Positions 31,290-41,900 of a stretch of 64,000 nucleotides of DNA are shown in pieces; positions within the stretch are counted from its first letter, which is position 1; each line of letters starts with the position of its first letter. The stretch is from Dysgonamonadaceae bacterium. GTDB taxonomy: Bacteria; Bacteroidota; Bacteroidia; Bacteroidales; Dysgonomonadaceae. The position numbers were made by a program, and so were the translations under genes. A model generated the notes under the pieces. The model had not been told where the DNA came from. It ran no database searches and saw nothing but the letters and a program-made list of their open reading frames with translations. The stretch covers positions 124,001 to 188,000 of the forward strand of contig JAIRUA010000007.1 in NCBI GenBank assembly GCA_031254645.1, given 5' to 3'.

Positions 31290-31390
31290 TTTCGTAGAGG
31301 TCTTAAAAACACAAAGATACAACATTATTTACGGAAAAAAGAGTTTTTCCACAAACAATGTTGTACAAAAATTATAATAAGATAAGAAAA

Positions 31391-31819
31391 TTACGCTTCG
31401 GATTCGACTTCGGCGCTTGTTTCTTCTGTTGGCTGTTCCTCCAAATCAATATTGTGCTCTATGAGGATATTATACCACGAAATCAACTTTTTAATGTCGG
31501 AAGCATATACTTTTTCCGTGTCATAATCAGGGAGAATTTCTTTCATATAAGCAAATATCTCGTTATTCGGCGATTTTGAGCCGAGTGCGATTTGTGCGCC
31601 GTTTTCTCTCTCTTTCATTTTGGTCAGCACGTCGCGCAATGGCGTATCGCCGCTTTCCGTATAAATAGATACATCGCTGAGTGCCACCATTTTTTCCTGC
31701 GCATACACAGGAATCCGTTTCCCGTCGGCAAACGACTCCACTACATTTAATGTTTTGTTGGTCGAGATAAGTTTATATAAACCCGGACGACCGGCAACCG
31801 ATAGTATTTTCGATAGCAT
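31391..31819 (-). CDS. DUF5606 protein
   Basis: 142 residues from the ATG at 31819 (MLSKILSVAGRPGLYKLIS). An earlier ATG at 31855 is inside the promoter. The N-terminal half resembles a DUF5606-type beta-barrel (LVNV-like NVVESFADGKRIPVYAQEKM, ALSDVSIYTESGDTPLRDVL), the rest is helical, with an acidic Glu-rich tail. The family is essentially restricted to Bacteroidota and unstudied. Own promoter within the end of mscL. Confidence 0.82.
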   Translation of the reverse strand: MLSKILSVAGRPGLYKLISTNKTLNVVESFADGKRIPVYAQEKMVALSDVSIYTESGDTPLRDVLTKMKERENGAQIALGSKSPNNEIFAYMKEILPDYDTEKVYASDIKKLISWYNILIEHNIDLEEQPTEETSAEVESEA

Positions 31820-31852
31820 AATAAAAATTTTATTCAAATTAGTTTGTGGGTA

Positions 31853-31883
31853 CAAAAATACGAATTATTTCTTTTCTTTCAAA
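31853..31883 (-). promoter_or_regulatory. Promoter of the DUF5606 gene
   Basis: Minus strand: TTTG (31883-31880), 19-nt spacer, TATTTTTG (31860-31853), 33 nt before the ATG at 31819. The -33 element lies in the last codons of mscL. Confidence 0.7.
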
Positions 31884-32293
31884 ATATCGCGAATTTCTGT
31901 CAATAGCAATTCCTCTTTGCTCGGTGCAGGAGGCGTAGCTGGTGCAGCTTCTTTTTTTCTTTTAAACGAATTGATAAGTTTGATAAACATAAAGATACAG
32001 AACGCAACAATTAGGAAATCGAGTGCCGTCTGCAGGAATGTCCCATAATTAAGCGTAACAGCCGCCGCAGTTTCCGTGCCGTTTTCAATGATTGCTTTCT
32101 TGATAGTCCACTTCAAATCCGTGAAATTAATTCCACCCACCAATACGCCGATAAGCGGCATAATTACATCGGCTACCAATGAAGATATAATTTTTCCGAA
32201 AGCGCCGCCAATAACGACACCTACTGCCATATCAATCACATTGCCGCGCATTGCGAACTCTTTGAATTCTTTTAATAAAGTTGTCTTTGCCAT
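31865..32293 (-). CDS. mscL: Large-conductance mechanosensitive channel
   Basis: 142 residues from the ATG at 32293 ([20 protein letters not shown]). TM1 [20 protein letters not shown] with the glycine-rich pore lining, periplasmic loop, TM2 [20 protein letters not shown], and a C-terminal cytoplasmic bundle [19 protein letters not shown]. The pentamer opens under membrane tension to release solutes on osmotic downshock. A TATTTTTG -7 element is at 32331-32324. Confidence 0.95.
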   Translation of the reverse strand: MAKTTLLKEFKEFAMRGNVIDMAVGVVIGGAFGKIISSLVADVIMPLIGVLVGGINFTDLKWTIKKAIIENGTETAAAVTLNYGTFLQTALDFLIVAFCIFMFIKLINSFKRKKEAAPATPPAPSKEELLLTEIRDILKEKK

Positions 32294-32371
32294 TGTCTGA
32301 TTTGTTTTTGCTTTTTGAAAGAACAAAAATAGTGTAAGTTTTTGAGTTTTTGCGAAAAACTCAAAAAAATC

Positions 32372-34021
32372 TTATATTATCACTGCTCCACTCTCCTCAC
32401 ACAATTCCAATGCCATTTCTCTCAATCGATATTTCTGAATTTTACCGCTTCCGGTCATTGGAAATTCATCGACAAAGAAAACATAACGTGGAATTTTGTA
32501 TTTGGCAATGTGGTTGAGACAAAAATCACGAACATCTTGCGTATTTAAATCAAATCCTTCCTTTTGAATAATAAATGCACCCACATCTTCACCATATCGA
32601 GGCGATTTTACAGCTACCACTTGTACATCTTTCACACCCGGCATTCGATACAGATAATCTTCCACTTCTTTCGGCGAAATATTTTCTCCACCACGGATAA
32701 TCATATCCTTGATACGCCCCGTGATGCGATAATTGCCGTTTTCATCTTTCACACCCAAGTCGCCGGAGTGCATAAATCCATTAGCATCAATAACCTGCGC
32801 TGTTGCTTCGGGATTTTTGTAATAACCTTTCATTACATTGTATCCGCGACAACACATTTCGCCTTCCACGCCTACCGGACATTCCGTGCCGGTTTCGGGA
32901 TTGAGTACTTTTACTTCGGTAAATTCATAGTCGCGTCCAACGGTTGTACAACGCACTTCAAACGGATCGTCAATATGACTTTGTGTCATTCCGGGCGAAG
33001 TTTCCGTCATTCCGTAAACGCTCGTGAGGTTCATATACATTTTTTCGTTGACTTCTTTCATCAGTTCTTCAGGACAAAGTGCGCCTGCCATAATGCCTGT
33101 ACGCAACGAACGCATATCAAACATATCAAACATCGGGTGATTCAACTCGGCGATAAACATCGTTGGCACACCATACAATACTGTACATTTTTCTTTGTGG
33201 ATAGATGCTAATACCAAAAGCGGATCGAATCGTTCCACCATTACCTGCGTGCAGCCCATTGTGAGGCAAGCCATTGTAGCTAAAACTACGCCAAAGCAAT
33301 GAAACAGCGGAACACAAACGCACAATTTATCATCGGTTGTGAATTTCATATGCGCACCTGTCAGATAGCCGTTGTTGGCAATATTATGGTGCGAAAGCAT
33401 CACGCCTTTGGGAAATCCGGTAGTACCTGATGTGTACTGCATATTCACTACATCGTGGCAATTTGTGAGTGAGCGTAATCGGTTAAATTCGGTATCGGGA
33501 ACGTTTTTGCCCAACAACAAAATTTCTGCTGTGTTGTACATTCCTCGATATTTTTCTTGTCCGATGTAGATTACATTTTTCAATTCGGGAAAACGTTCAC
33601 TTTTGAATGTGCCGCGTTGAGTAGTTTTCAGTTCGGGTACTAAATCGTAGATAATATCGGTGTAGTTGCTGCCTTTTGTTCCGTCTGTCATACACAACGT
33701 ATGCATATCCGAATGTTCGATAAGATAGGCAAGTTCTTCCGTTCGATAATTGGTATTCACCGTAACGGCAACTGCACCGATTTTTGCCGTGGCGTAAAGA
33801 AATGTAAGCCAATCGGGCACGTTTTGCGCCCAAATACCTACATTTGTTCCGCGCGTTACGCCAATGGAAATCAATCCCATTGCCATATTATCTACTCTTT
33901 CGTTGAACGATTTCCACGTAAAACGTAGATCACGGTCGGAATAAACGATATATTCTTTATCGGGCGTTGTTTCAGCCCAATATTCGAGCCAATCCCCTAA
34001 TGTTTTGTCGAAAAGTTGCAT
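32372..34021 (-). CDS. AMP-binding acyl-CoA synthetase
   Basis: 549 residues. ANL superfamily motifs: [80 protein letters not shown], and the C-terminal catalytic lysine in [16 protein letters not shown]. It activates a carboxylic acid, probably a medium- or long-chain fatty acid, to its CoA thioester. The XRE/cupin regulator gene 26 bp upstream is on the same strand and likely controls it; this pairing occurs in other Bacteroidales. Confidence 0.9.
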   Translation of the reverse strand: MQLFDKTLGDWLEYWAETTPDKEYIVYSDRDLRFTWKSFNERVDNMAMGLISIGVTRGTNVGIWAQNVPDWLTFLYATAKIGAVAVTVNTNYRTEELAYLIEHSDMHTLCMTDGTKGSNYTDIIYDLVPELKTTQRGTFKSERFPELKNVIYIGQEKYRGMYNTAEILLLGKNVPDTEFNRLRSLTNCHDVVNMQYTSGTTGFPKGVMLSHHNIANNGYLTGAHMKFTTDDKLCVCVPLFHCFGVVLATMACLTMGCTQVMVERFDPLLVLASIHKEKCTVLYGVPTMFIAELNHPMFDMFDMRSLRTGIMAGALCPEELMKEVNEKMYMNLTSVYGMTETSPGMTQSHIDDPFEVRCTTVGRDYEFTEVKVLNPETGTECPVGVEGEMCCRGYNVMKGYYKNPEATAQVIDANGFMHSGDLGVKDENGNYRITGRIKDMIIRGGENISPKEVEDYLYRMPGVKDVQVVAVKSPRYGEDVGAFIIQKEGFDLNTQDVRDFCLNHIAKYKIPRYVFFVDEFPMTGSGKIQKYRLREMALELCEESGAVII

Positions 34022-34047
34022 AGTGAAGTCTGTCTTTTACTAAGAAG

Positions 34048-34611
34048 TTACATTGGCGAATAAATCACGCCTAGAACTCTCGCTGAAGTGTTTTCCGAAA
34101 CTGTTATCAAATGGTCTACAATCGAATCGTAATAAATGCTATCGCCTTGATTGAGTGTATATATTTCCGAGCCATAATAAAGTACAACCGAACCTTCGAG
34201 CACATAAATAAACTCTTCGCCCTCGTGAGATGAGAGTATTTTTGTATCTTCCGCCGACTTGATATCGATAATAAAAGGCTCCATATGCCGTCCGGTTTTT
34301 CGAGCGGCGAGTGAAATGAAATCCATATGTGAATGGTTATCTGTGAGATGGCTTGTGAAAGTAACTGATTTTTGAGAATCAATGTTTCGATTGATAACAG
34401 GACCAAGGTCTTCGCTATCGTCCAAAAAAGTGCCCAAACGCACACCGAGCGCACGCGCAATTTTTACCAAAGACGAAAGTGAAGGTATTTTTTCGCTTTT
34501 ACAAATTTTTTCTACTTGCTCTACCGTAAGTCCTGCACCGTTTGCTAACTCTTCTAATGAGATATTTTTATCGGCGCATAAAATATTTATTTTTTCTGTA
34601 ACGATGTTCAT
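34048..34611 (-). CDS. XRE-family regulator with cupin domain
   Basis: 187 residues. Helix-turn-helix at 1-65 (NISLEELANGAGLTVEQVEK, PSLSSLVKIARALGVRLGTF) and a C-terminal cupin_2 barrel at 110-187 (HEGEEFIYVLEGSVVLYYGS, YTLNQGDSIYYDSIVDHLIT). Regulators of this type sense a small metabolite with the cupin. Its place directly before an acyl-CoA synthetase suggests control of fatty-acid use; the ligand is unknown. Confidence 0.9.
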   Translation of the reverse strand: MNIVTEKINILCADKNISLEELANGAGLTVEQVEKICKSEKIPSLSSLVKIARALGVRLGTFLDDSEDLGPVINRNIDSQKSVTFTSHLTDNHSHMDFISLAARKTGRHMEPFIIDIKSAEDTKILSSHEGEEFIYVLEGSVVLYYGSEIYTLNQGDSIYYDSIVDHLITVSENTSARVLGVIYSPM

Positions 34612-34640
34612 ATTGTTTTTTGTTTCTTGAATTGAAGATG

Positions 34641-34671
34641 CAAAAGTAGTATGTTTTCATTAAATAAGCAA
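34641..34671 (-). promoter_or_regulatory. Promoter of the XRE-cupin / acyl-CoA synthetase operon
   Basis: Minus strand: TTG (34671-34669), 20-nt spacer, TACTTTTG (34648-34641), 29 nt before the ATG at 34611. Confidence 0.65.
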
Positions 34672-34768
34672 CAAGTATCTATAAATAATATTCACAATAT
34701 AGCAACAGTAATAAATTCGTACAAAAAACACTGTTTTTATAAATATTTATTTTCACACTTATCTAAAA

Positions 34769-35800
34769 TTAGATCAAGCTAAATGTAACCGTAAAAACCG
34801 TACCTTTGCCTTCTCGCGAATCAATCAAAATGAGACCATTATGCAACTTTACAATGCGTTCCACCAATGCCATTCCAATACCGTTTCCTGTCGAAAAATG
34901 ACGATTTTTACCCCGATAAAAGGGTTTGAATATTTGCTCAATATCTTCGGATGAAATTCCAATTCCCGTATCGGTAAAACGAATGGAAATTGTGTCGTTG
35001 GAAAACAGTATTTGCACTGTTGAAGTGTTGTTTTGAGAAAATTTACAGTTGTTTTCCATCAAATTAACAAAGGCTGTACGGAGTAAATATTCGTTTCCGA
35101 GTATCGTTGCAGTGCGATCATCGTTGCTGTTTTCATCGAAAATTAGATTGACGCTGTGTCCGTTGTTGGCTTGCATTACCATAGCGCTTGCATCTAATAA
35201 TATTTCGTCTAAGCGAACAATAGCCATTTTGATTTGATCGGTATGATAGTTTGCTTTTGCCAAGTCCATTAAACCATTGGAAAGTTTCTCGATTTTACGA
35301 GCGTCATCAAGCGCATTTTCTACAACCTGTTTGTAATCTTCATTTGAGCGTTCTTTGCGAAGCGAGAGTTCGAGCTCGGCAATCAGTGCAGCGAGTGGTG
35401 TGCGCAGTTCGTGCGAAACGTTGCTGACAAACATTTTTTGTGAATCGAAAGATTCTTCAAGACGGTCGAGTGTGTCATTAAATGTTGCTGCCAATTCTCC
35501 GATTTCGTCCTTTGGATTGTCGGTTTCAACACGTTGGCTTAGGCTCGAAGCGGTTATTTTTTCCACCTGTTTTACGATTCTCGATACAGGGCTTAATGCG
35601 TTACGAGCCATAAAATAGCCGATAATAAAGAGTATGGCAAACGAAATTACCCATATTATCAACAATTTGATGCTGAGAATGCGCAACATATCGAATCCCT
35701 CACGCGGAAAAAGTAACTCTTCCAATACGATGAAAACGACAATGCCAAGTAACAGTGTTGCCGTCAGGTATTTAATTGTGAGTTTGGTGCGAATCTTCAT
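34769..35800 (-). CDS. Sensor histidine kinase of the efflux locus
   Basis: 343 residues. Two TM helices (TATLLLGIVVFIVLEELLF; LSIKLLIIWVISFAILFIIG) with almost no periplasmic loop, HAMP at about 70-120 (NALSPVSRIVKQVEKITA), HisKA with phospho-acceptor in FVSNVSHELRTPLAAL, N box MENNCKFSQN, G boxes DTGIGIS and GNGIGMALV. The tiny sensor loop suggests sensing at the membrane. It is 2 bp after the response regulator gene and divergent from a CzcCBA-type efflux operon, so it probably controls metal or envelope stress efflux (CusS/CzcS-like). Confidence 0.9.
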   Translation of the reverse strand: MKIRTKLTIKYLTATLLLGIVVFIVLEELLFPREGFDMLRILSIKLLIIWVISFAILFIIGYFMARNALSPVSRIVKQVEKITASSLSQRVETDNPKDEIGELAATFNDTLDRLEESFDSQKMFVSNVSHELRTPLAALIAELELSLRKERSNEDYKQVVENALDDARKIEKLSNGLMDLAKANYHTDQIKMAIVRLDEILLDASAMVMQANNGHSVNLIFDENSNDDRTATILGNEYLLRTAFVNLMENNCKFSQNNTSTVQILFSNDTISIRFTDTGIGISSEDIEQIFKPFYRGKNRHFSTGNGIGMALVERIVKLHNGLILIDSREGKGTVFTVTFSLI

Positions 35801-35802
35801 AT

Positions 35803-36477
35803 TTATTTATTCGTAAAAATAAATCCCATTCCGGGTTTTGTGTGAATGAGTTTTGCATCAAAGTTTTTGTCTATCTTTTTGCGCAAATAATTGATATAAA
35901 CGTCGATAAAATTAGTTCCGGTATCGAAATGGGTACTCCAGACTTTTTCGGCGATTTCGGTACGCGACAATATTCTATCGGCATTTTGAACGAAAAACAA
36001 TAACAAATTATATTCTTTGGGTGTGAGCGAAATGGGTTGTCCGTTTCGAAAAACGGATTTTGTACGCAGGTCGATTCGCAGGTCGGCATACTCAATTTTA
36101 TCTGTCGAAGAAACAGCACGACGTTTTAACAGTGTGTTGATACGCGCTTCCAATTCTCTGAAATCAAAAGGTTTAACCATATAATCATCCGCACCCGAAT
36201 CGAATCCTTCGAGTTTATCATCTGTTGTCCCGAGCGCTGTGAGCATTAAAATTGGAATTCGTTCATTTTGTTCTCTAATTTTGCGACACAACTCAAAACC
36301 GCTTCCGTCGGGTAGCATCACGTCGGAGATAATAATGTCAAACGGTTGATTTTCAAATGTAATTAAACCACTCGATACACTGTCTGCTATTTTTACAATG
36401 TGCTCGGATTCTTCTAAACCACGCTTGAGCAGCTCGGCTACACGATTTTCGTCTTCTACTATAAGGATTTTTGCCAT
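35803..36477 (-). CDS. OmpR-family response regulator
   Basis: 224 residues from the ATG at 36477 (MAKILIVEDENRVAELLKRG). Receiver with phospho-acceptor Asp52 in IISDVMLPDGSG, Lys in MVKPFDFRELEARI, and a C-terminal winged helix (LTPKEYNLLLFFVQNADRIL, TNFIDVYINYLRKKIDKNF). A longer start at 36510 is excluded because the promoter element TATCTTTG (36489-36482) lies inside it. The -7 element ends only 4 nt before the ATG, so the mRNA may be leaderless. It pairs with the kinase gene downstream. Confidence 0.93.
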   Translation of the reverse strand: MAKILIVEDENRVAELLKRGLEESEHIVKIADSVSSGLITFENQPFDIIISDVMLPDGSGFELCRKIREQNERIPILMLTALGTTDDKLEGFDSGADDYMVKPFDFRELEARINTLLKRRAVSSTDKIEYADLRIDLRTKSVFRNGQPISLTPKEYNLLLFFVQNADRILSRTEIAEKVWSTHFDTGTNFIDVYINYLRKKIDKNFDAKLIHTKPGMGFIFTNK

Positions 36478-36481
36478 AAGA

Positions 36482-36510
36482 CAAAGATAAATACTTTTTT
36501 CTATACACAA
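36482..36510 (-). promoter_or_regulatory. Promoter of the two-component system, nearly leaderless
   Basis: Minus strand: TTG (36510-36508), 18-nt spacer, TATCTTTG (36489-36482). The start codon begins at 36477, about where transcription should start. Confidence 0.6.
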
Positions 36511-36578
36511 TACATTGTCTAATGAAATTCTAATGAACTTTTAAGGTTCTTCTAACGTTTTAAAATATAATATGTATC

Positions 36579-36586
36579 TACTTTTG
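36579..36586 (+). promoter_or_regulatory. -7 element of the efflux operon
   Basis: TACTTTTG at 36579-36586, 34 nt before the ATG at 36621. The -33 region (TTT at 36558-36560) is a poor match, as expected for a promoter that needs an activator. Confidence 0.5.
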
Positions 36587-36620
36587 TCAGCAAATTTCAA
36601 AACAAGAACAATTTCTAAAT

Positions 36621-37895
36621 ATGGTAAAAAACGGATTATTAATTATCTTCTGCTTTTGCTTCATAACGTCAAAAGCACAAGAAATCAGACTGACTTCCGG
36701 CGAAATAGAAGCAATATTTCTACGGCAAAATTTGGAACTGATTGCCGAACAAATGAATATCCCAATTGCCGATGCCGCCATTGCCGAAGCAAAAGTGTGG
36801 GATAATCCCGAAATTTCAATAAGCGAAATAAATGTGTGGCGCGCCGGTCGTGAAAAACAATTTTCCGTAGAATTGAGTCAAATGATTTCACTTACAGGAC
36901 GCAGAACAAAAGCGGCAAACGTTGAAAGAGTAAACAGAGAAATCGCCCTTGCCGAGTTTGAAGAACTTTTACGAGAGTTAAGATTGGAACTTAGAAATTC
37001 TATTGCCGAATTGCTTTATCTGCAAAACGTTACATCGGTATTTGAAGCACAGCAAACACTGTTGCAAAATGTTATTGCTGCTTATGAAACCCAAGTTGCA
37101 AATGGTAATATTCCGCGAAATGAATTATTACGCTTGCAAACCGAGCTTTTTGGAATTGAGGACGAAATAAACGAAATGCGGACAGAATTTAATGGTGCAC
37201 AAACGACATTAAAAAATTTGCTCGCTGTAAATCCTTCATCTATTATTGTGATAGTGGAAGAAGAAAGTAATTTTCCCTCACCCGAAACACTAAGCATCGG
37301 CTCGCTTATCGAAACAGCTCTGTTGGCTCGTCCCGATTTGCAAGCGGCGAAACTACATAGCGAAATGTTCAAAAAAGAGATTATCTACCAGCGTTCGCTC
37401 GCGATGCCCGATATCAGTATCGGTGCGCAATACGACCGTTACGGCGGTATTTGGGATAATTATTTTAGTGTAGGATTTGGGGTAGAAATACCAATTTTCA
37501 ACCGAAACAGAGCAGCAATCAGGACAGCGCAATATCAACTGAGACAAAACGATTTTTTGGTTGAACAAACCCTCAACACGTTTCAAAATGAAATCATTGA
37601 GAGCTATCGAAACTACACGAACAGCTACAACTTTTTGAATAAAAATCTCAGAAATCCTGTATTGAAAGAAATCGACCAAATGTTAGAAAATTATAGACAA
37701 AATCTATTGTTGAGAAATATCTCAATGCTTGAATATATGGATTTTATGGAAAGTCATCGCACCACAAAAGAGATTTTTTACAGAAGCCAAAAAGAGTTGA
37801 AATTACAGTTTGAACAATTACAGTTTTCAGTTGGGAGCGATATTTTGAGGAACGCGGATGACGCCCGCAATGACAAATCAGAACAAAACAATTAA
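36621..37895 (+). CDS. TolC-family outer-membrane efflux protein (CzcC-like)
   Basis: 424 residues: signal peptide (MVKNGLLIIFCFCFITSKAQ), then the two repeats of long alpha-helical hairpins and short strands typical of outer-membrane efflux proteins (PEISISEINVWRAGREKQFS, RPDLQAAKLHSEMFKKEIIY, DISIGAQYDRYGGIWDNYFS, VGFGVEIPIFNRNRAAIRTA). The periplasmic tunnel of a tripartite RND pump. The last codons (ADDARND) come from a short intergenic repeat word, so the natural C-terminus was probably altered. 2 bp to the next gene. Confidence 0.9.
   Translation: MVKNGLLIIFCFCFITSKAQEIRLTSGEIEAIFLRQNLELIAEQMNIPIADAAIAEAKVWDNPEISISEINVWRAGREKQFSVELSQMISLTGRRTKAANVERVNREIALAEFEELLRELRLELRNSIAELLYLQNVTSVFEAQQTLLQNVIAAYETQVANGNIPRNELLRLQTELFGIEDEINEMRTEFNGAQTTLKNLLAVNPSSIIVIVEEESNFPSPETLSIGSLIETALLARPDLQAAKLHSEMFKKEIIYQRSLAMPDISIGAQYDRYGGIWDNYFSVGFGVEIPIFNRNRAAIRTAQYQLRQNDFLVEQTLNTFQNEIIESYRNYTNSYNFLNKNLRNPVLKEIDQMLENYRQNLLLRNISMLEYMDFMESHRTTKEIFYRSQKELKLQFEQLQFSVGSDILRNADDARNDKSEQNN
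37854..37874. repeat. GCGGAT...GCCCGCAATGAC repeat word inside a gene end
   Basis: GCGGATGACGCCCGCAATGAC is in the final codons of the TolC-family gene (encoding ADDARND). It shares GCGGAT and GCCCGCAATGA with 30402-30421 and the right part of 56094-56151. Confidence 0.5.
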
Positions 37896-37897
37896 CA

Positions 37898-38926
37898 ATG
37901 AAAAAATTAGCATACTTATCTTTCCTCTTGCTACTCGCTTGCAGCGGTAACAAAGAAAACAATCAAACCAACGAAAGGGTCATTTCCGAAGCCTTTTTAC
38001 CAAAAGTAGCGACCGCAAAAGTCGAATCAAAACAACTTCAAAGAGAATTGACACTCTCCGGAAGAGTTACCGCCGACCCGGGCAGAACGGTTACTTTCTC
38101 ACCTTTAGTGAGCGGTGTTATCGTTAGAAGTTATTTCACGCTCGGCGACCACGTGAACAGAGGACAAACGATGTTGGATATCCGTTCTGCGGAATTGAGT
38201 GAGTTGCAATCAGAGCTTGCCATTGCCAAACGTACTTTGCAAAGCACGCAATCGCTTCTCGATAGCGGAATGGCAACCGAACTCGAACTTGTTGAAGCAC
38301 AATCTACACTCGAAAAATTAGAAGCCGACCTCGCACTTTATGGCGAAAGTAAAGGAAACGGTGTGTTTTCGGTAACTGCTCCAATAAGTGGTTACGTGAT
38401 TGAAAGAGAGGGAAATGCCGGCAGCACTATTTCTGCCGAAGGCGACCCGCTATTTTCTATCGCCGATTTATCAACGGTTTGGGTTGAAGCAAGTGTTCAC
38501 GCCGGAAATTTGCAATTTGTTCAACGTGGACAAAGGGTCGAAGTCAGTTCATCTGCTTATCCAAATGAAGTTTTTAACGGAACAATCGACTTTATTTCGC
38601 AAGTTTTCGACCCCGAAAACAGGGCTTTGACAGCACGCATCGTATTACCGAATAGAGACTTAAAACTCAAATCAGAAATGCCTGTAATGGTAAAATTATT
38701 CAACGATTCAGAGGTTGAGATGACTACTATCCCAAGCGAAGCTGTTATTTTCGACAATAACCGATATTTCGTGGTTGTAGCATCAGGTAATGATTTCTCA
38801 AATCGGGAAATCACCATCTATACTCGTAATAATGGAACAACATATATTGCAAACGGTTTACAACCGGGTGAAGAAATCGTTACAAGAAATCAACTTCTCG
38901 TTTACAATGAACTAAAAGGGAGATAA
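37898..38926 (+). CDS. RND efflux periplasmic adaptor lipoprotein (CzcB-like)
   Basis: 342 residues. Lipobox LLLACSG (Cys15). HlyD-type layout: beta-barrel and lipoyl half TVTFSPLVSGVIVRSYFTLG, DHVNRGQTMLDIRS, alpha hairpin about 90-130 (SELQSELAIAKRTLQSTQSL), second lipoyl half VFSVTAPISGYVIEREGNAG, and membrane-proximal domain LKLKSEMPVMVKLF. It joins the inner-membrane pump to the outer-membrane tunnel. Central gene of the operon, 6 bp before the pump. Confidence 0.92.
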   Translation: MKKLAYLSFLLLLACSGNKENNQTNERVISEAFLPKVATAKVESKQLQRELTLSGRVTADPGRTVTFSPLVSGVIVRSYFTLGDHVNRGQTMLDIRSAELSELQSELAIAKRTLQSTQSLLDSGMATELELVEAQSTLEKLEADLALYGESKGNGVFSVTAPISGYVIEREGNAGSTISAEGDPLFSIADLSTVWVEASVHAGNLQFVQRGQRVEVSSSAYPNEVFNGTIDFISQVFDPENRALTARIVLPNRDLKLKSEMPVMVKLFNDSEVEMTTIPSEAVIFDNNRYFVVVASGNDFSNREITIYTRNNGTTYIANGLQPGEEIVTRNQLLVYNELKGR

Positions 38927-38932
38927 GTAAGT

Positions 38933-41900
38933 ATGCACAAGTTTATTCAAAATATAGTCGCTTTTTCTCTTCGTCATCACGTATTGGTGTTGTTTATGTC
39001 GGCATTACTGTTGGTAGCGGGCATTATCGCTTACCGAAGTATGCCTATTGAGGCATATCCCGACGTTACCAACACGCGAGCGCGTATTATTACACAGTGG
39101 CCCGGACGCAGTGCGGAGGAAGTAGAAAAATTTATCACCCTGCCGATGATGCGCGTGATGAATACCATACCGCGAAAAACCGATGTTCGTTCGGTCTCGT
39201 TATTTGGACTGTCGGTAGTTACCGTTCTTTTTGAAGACGATGTGGACGATTTTTTCGCGCAACAATCCGCCGCCAATCGCCTGATGGGACTTGATTTGCC
39301 GGAAGATGCCGAAGCTGAAATAGAACCACCGTCCGGAGCAACGGGCGAAATTTTTCGCTATGTATTGCGAAGCTCATTGCCGATACGCGAAATCACAGCC
39401 ATAGACGAATGGGTAGTACAGCGCGAGTTATTGTCGGTACCGGGTGTGGCAGACGTTGTTAGTTTCGGGGGTGAGGAAAAAATATATGAAATCCGAGTAA
39501 ATCCAATCAAACTGCACAATTACGAATTGACACCGTTGGAAGTTTATGAAGCTATCGAAAACAGTAACATCAACGTGGGCGGCGATATTATACAAAAAGG
39601 CAGTCAGGCGTATGTAGTGCGTGGTATCGGATTGCTCGAAAGCATCGAAGATATTGAGAATATTTTGATAGAAGTGAAAGGTTCAACGCCGATTCGCGTC
39701 AAACAGGTAGCGGAAGTAGTTGTATCGTCAAAACCACGTCTCGGACAGGTTGGATTGGACGATGACGATGATTTGGTGCAGGGTATCATTGTGATGCTTC
39801 GCGGGCAAAATCCGAGCGAAGTCATCAAAGGCATCAGGGCAAAAATTGACGACCTCAACGACCATATTCTTCCGTCTGATGTACGGATAGAGCCTTTCAT
39901 TGACCGCACAACCTTGGTAGATGCTACCGTAAACACCGTAACCAAAAACTTGCTTATCGGTATCGTGCTCGTTACCTGTGTTGTATTTATGTTTCTGTTC
40001 AATTGGCGTACCACGCTGATTACGGCTATTGTTATTCCGCTGTCGTTTCTTTTCGCTATCATAATGCTTCGTATTCAGGGACTTCCGGCGAATCTTATTT
40101 CGATGGGGGCGCTCGATTTCGGCTTGTTGCTCGAAGGTACACTGGTGATTGTCGAACGTGTGTTCGTGGAATTGAATAAAAAGACACAGATGTTGGGTGC
40201 CGACCGCTATAGAAGCATCATCAAAGCAGGAATCATCAAACGTAGTGCGGGAAATGTAGCGCCCTTTATATTCTTTGCCCAAATGACAACAATTGTGGCA
40301 CTGATTCCTATTTTCTCATTCCAGCAAGTGGAAGGAAAAATGTTTTCGCCGCTTGCTTTCACGTTGGGTTGGGCATTACTCGGCTCTTTGATACTGTGTT
40401 TGACACTCGTTCCGGTAATGTGTAAAATACTTTTGACAAAACCTGTTTACGAGCGGAAAAATATATTTAGCTCGGCGCTCATCGGCTTCATTCAATGGGT
40501 ATATCAGATTAGCGCAGCCTTCAAACGCACCACGATTGTCGCTTTTTGCATCTTGCTAACCATTTGTGTGATTGGATTTATGAATTACGGAACGGAATTT
40601 ATTCCGAAAATCAATGAAGGAGCGGTTTACGTTCGTGCCACGTTGCCTAATAGCATCAATCTTGATGAAGCGGTACGCTACACGCGAGAAATGAAGGCAA
40701 AAATCCGTACTTTCGATGAAGTACAATTTGTGCTTTCGCAAACAGGTCGCCCCAACGACGGTACCGACCCAACCGGATTTTTCAACATCGAATTTCACAT
40801 CGAATTGAAGCCCGAAAGCAAATGGACGCGAAGAATCAGCAAAGATGCCCTTATCGACGAACTTCAAGCCACACTTGATATTTATCCCGGTATTGATTTC
40901 GGATTTAGCCAACCCATTCAGGATAATGTGGAAGAATATGTAGCAGGTGTAAAAAGTTCGTTGGTTATCAAGATTTTCGGGCACGATTTGTTTCAACTCG
41001 AAGATTTAGCTGACAAAGCAGCCGATGCCATTCGCGATGTGCGTGGCATTGAAGATGTGCTCGTCTATCGCAGTGTTGGTCTACCCGAACTACAAATAAA
41101 ACCGCAAGAATGGAAAATGGCGCAACACGCCGTATCAATGGCTGATGCACAAGCCGTTATCGAAATGGCGATTGGCGGAAAAGCCGTTACCACTTTCTAT
41201 GAAAACGAACGTACTTTCGACGTAATGCTTCGCTTCGAACAACAGTTTCGCAACAATGAGCAAACAATCGGTAATATTCTCATTCCCACAATGGACGACA
41301 AGCAAGTTCCATTGAAAGAAATCGCCGATATTGAATTTGTAACAGGTCCGGCATTTATTTATCGTGAAGGTGGCGGTCGTTATGTTGGCGTCGGTTTTAG
41401 CGTTCGCGGTCGTGATTTGGGCGGTGCTATTGCCGAAGCCCAGGAACGAGTGGAGACGCTACTCGCCACGTCTCTACGGTCGGAAAACAGATTGGTATGG
41501 GCAGGCGAATTTGAAAGTAAAGAGCGTGCCACGCGCCGTTTGGCAATGATTGTTCCGGTCGCGCTGTTGCTTATTTTGTTTTTGCTTTATATGAATTTTG
41601 GTACTGTAAAAGACACACTAATTGCCTCTGCTGCCTTTCCATTTGCATTCGTGGGAGGATTTTTGGCACTGTGGGTAACTGGTACGGTATTCGGTATTTC
41701 GGCAGGTATCGGGTTTACCATACTTTTTGGTGTTTCGGCAACCGATAGTATTATTTTGGTCGGTGTTATGAAAAGTAATCTTCGCAAGATGCGCGACATC
41801 AAGCAAGCAATTGCTTCTGCCGTTGCAACCCGCGCCCGTCCTGTGTTGATGATAGCACTGATGGGGTCATTGGGGCTGTTGCCCGCTGCCATTTCGCAAG

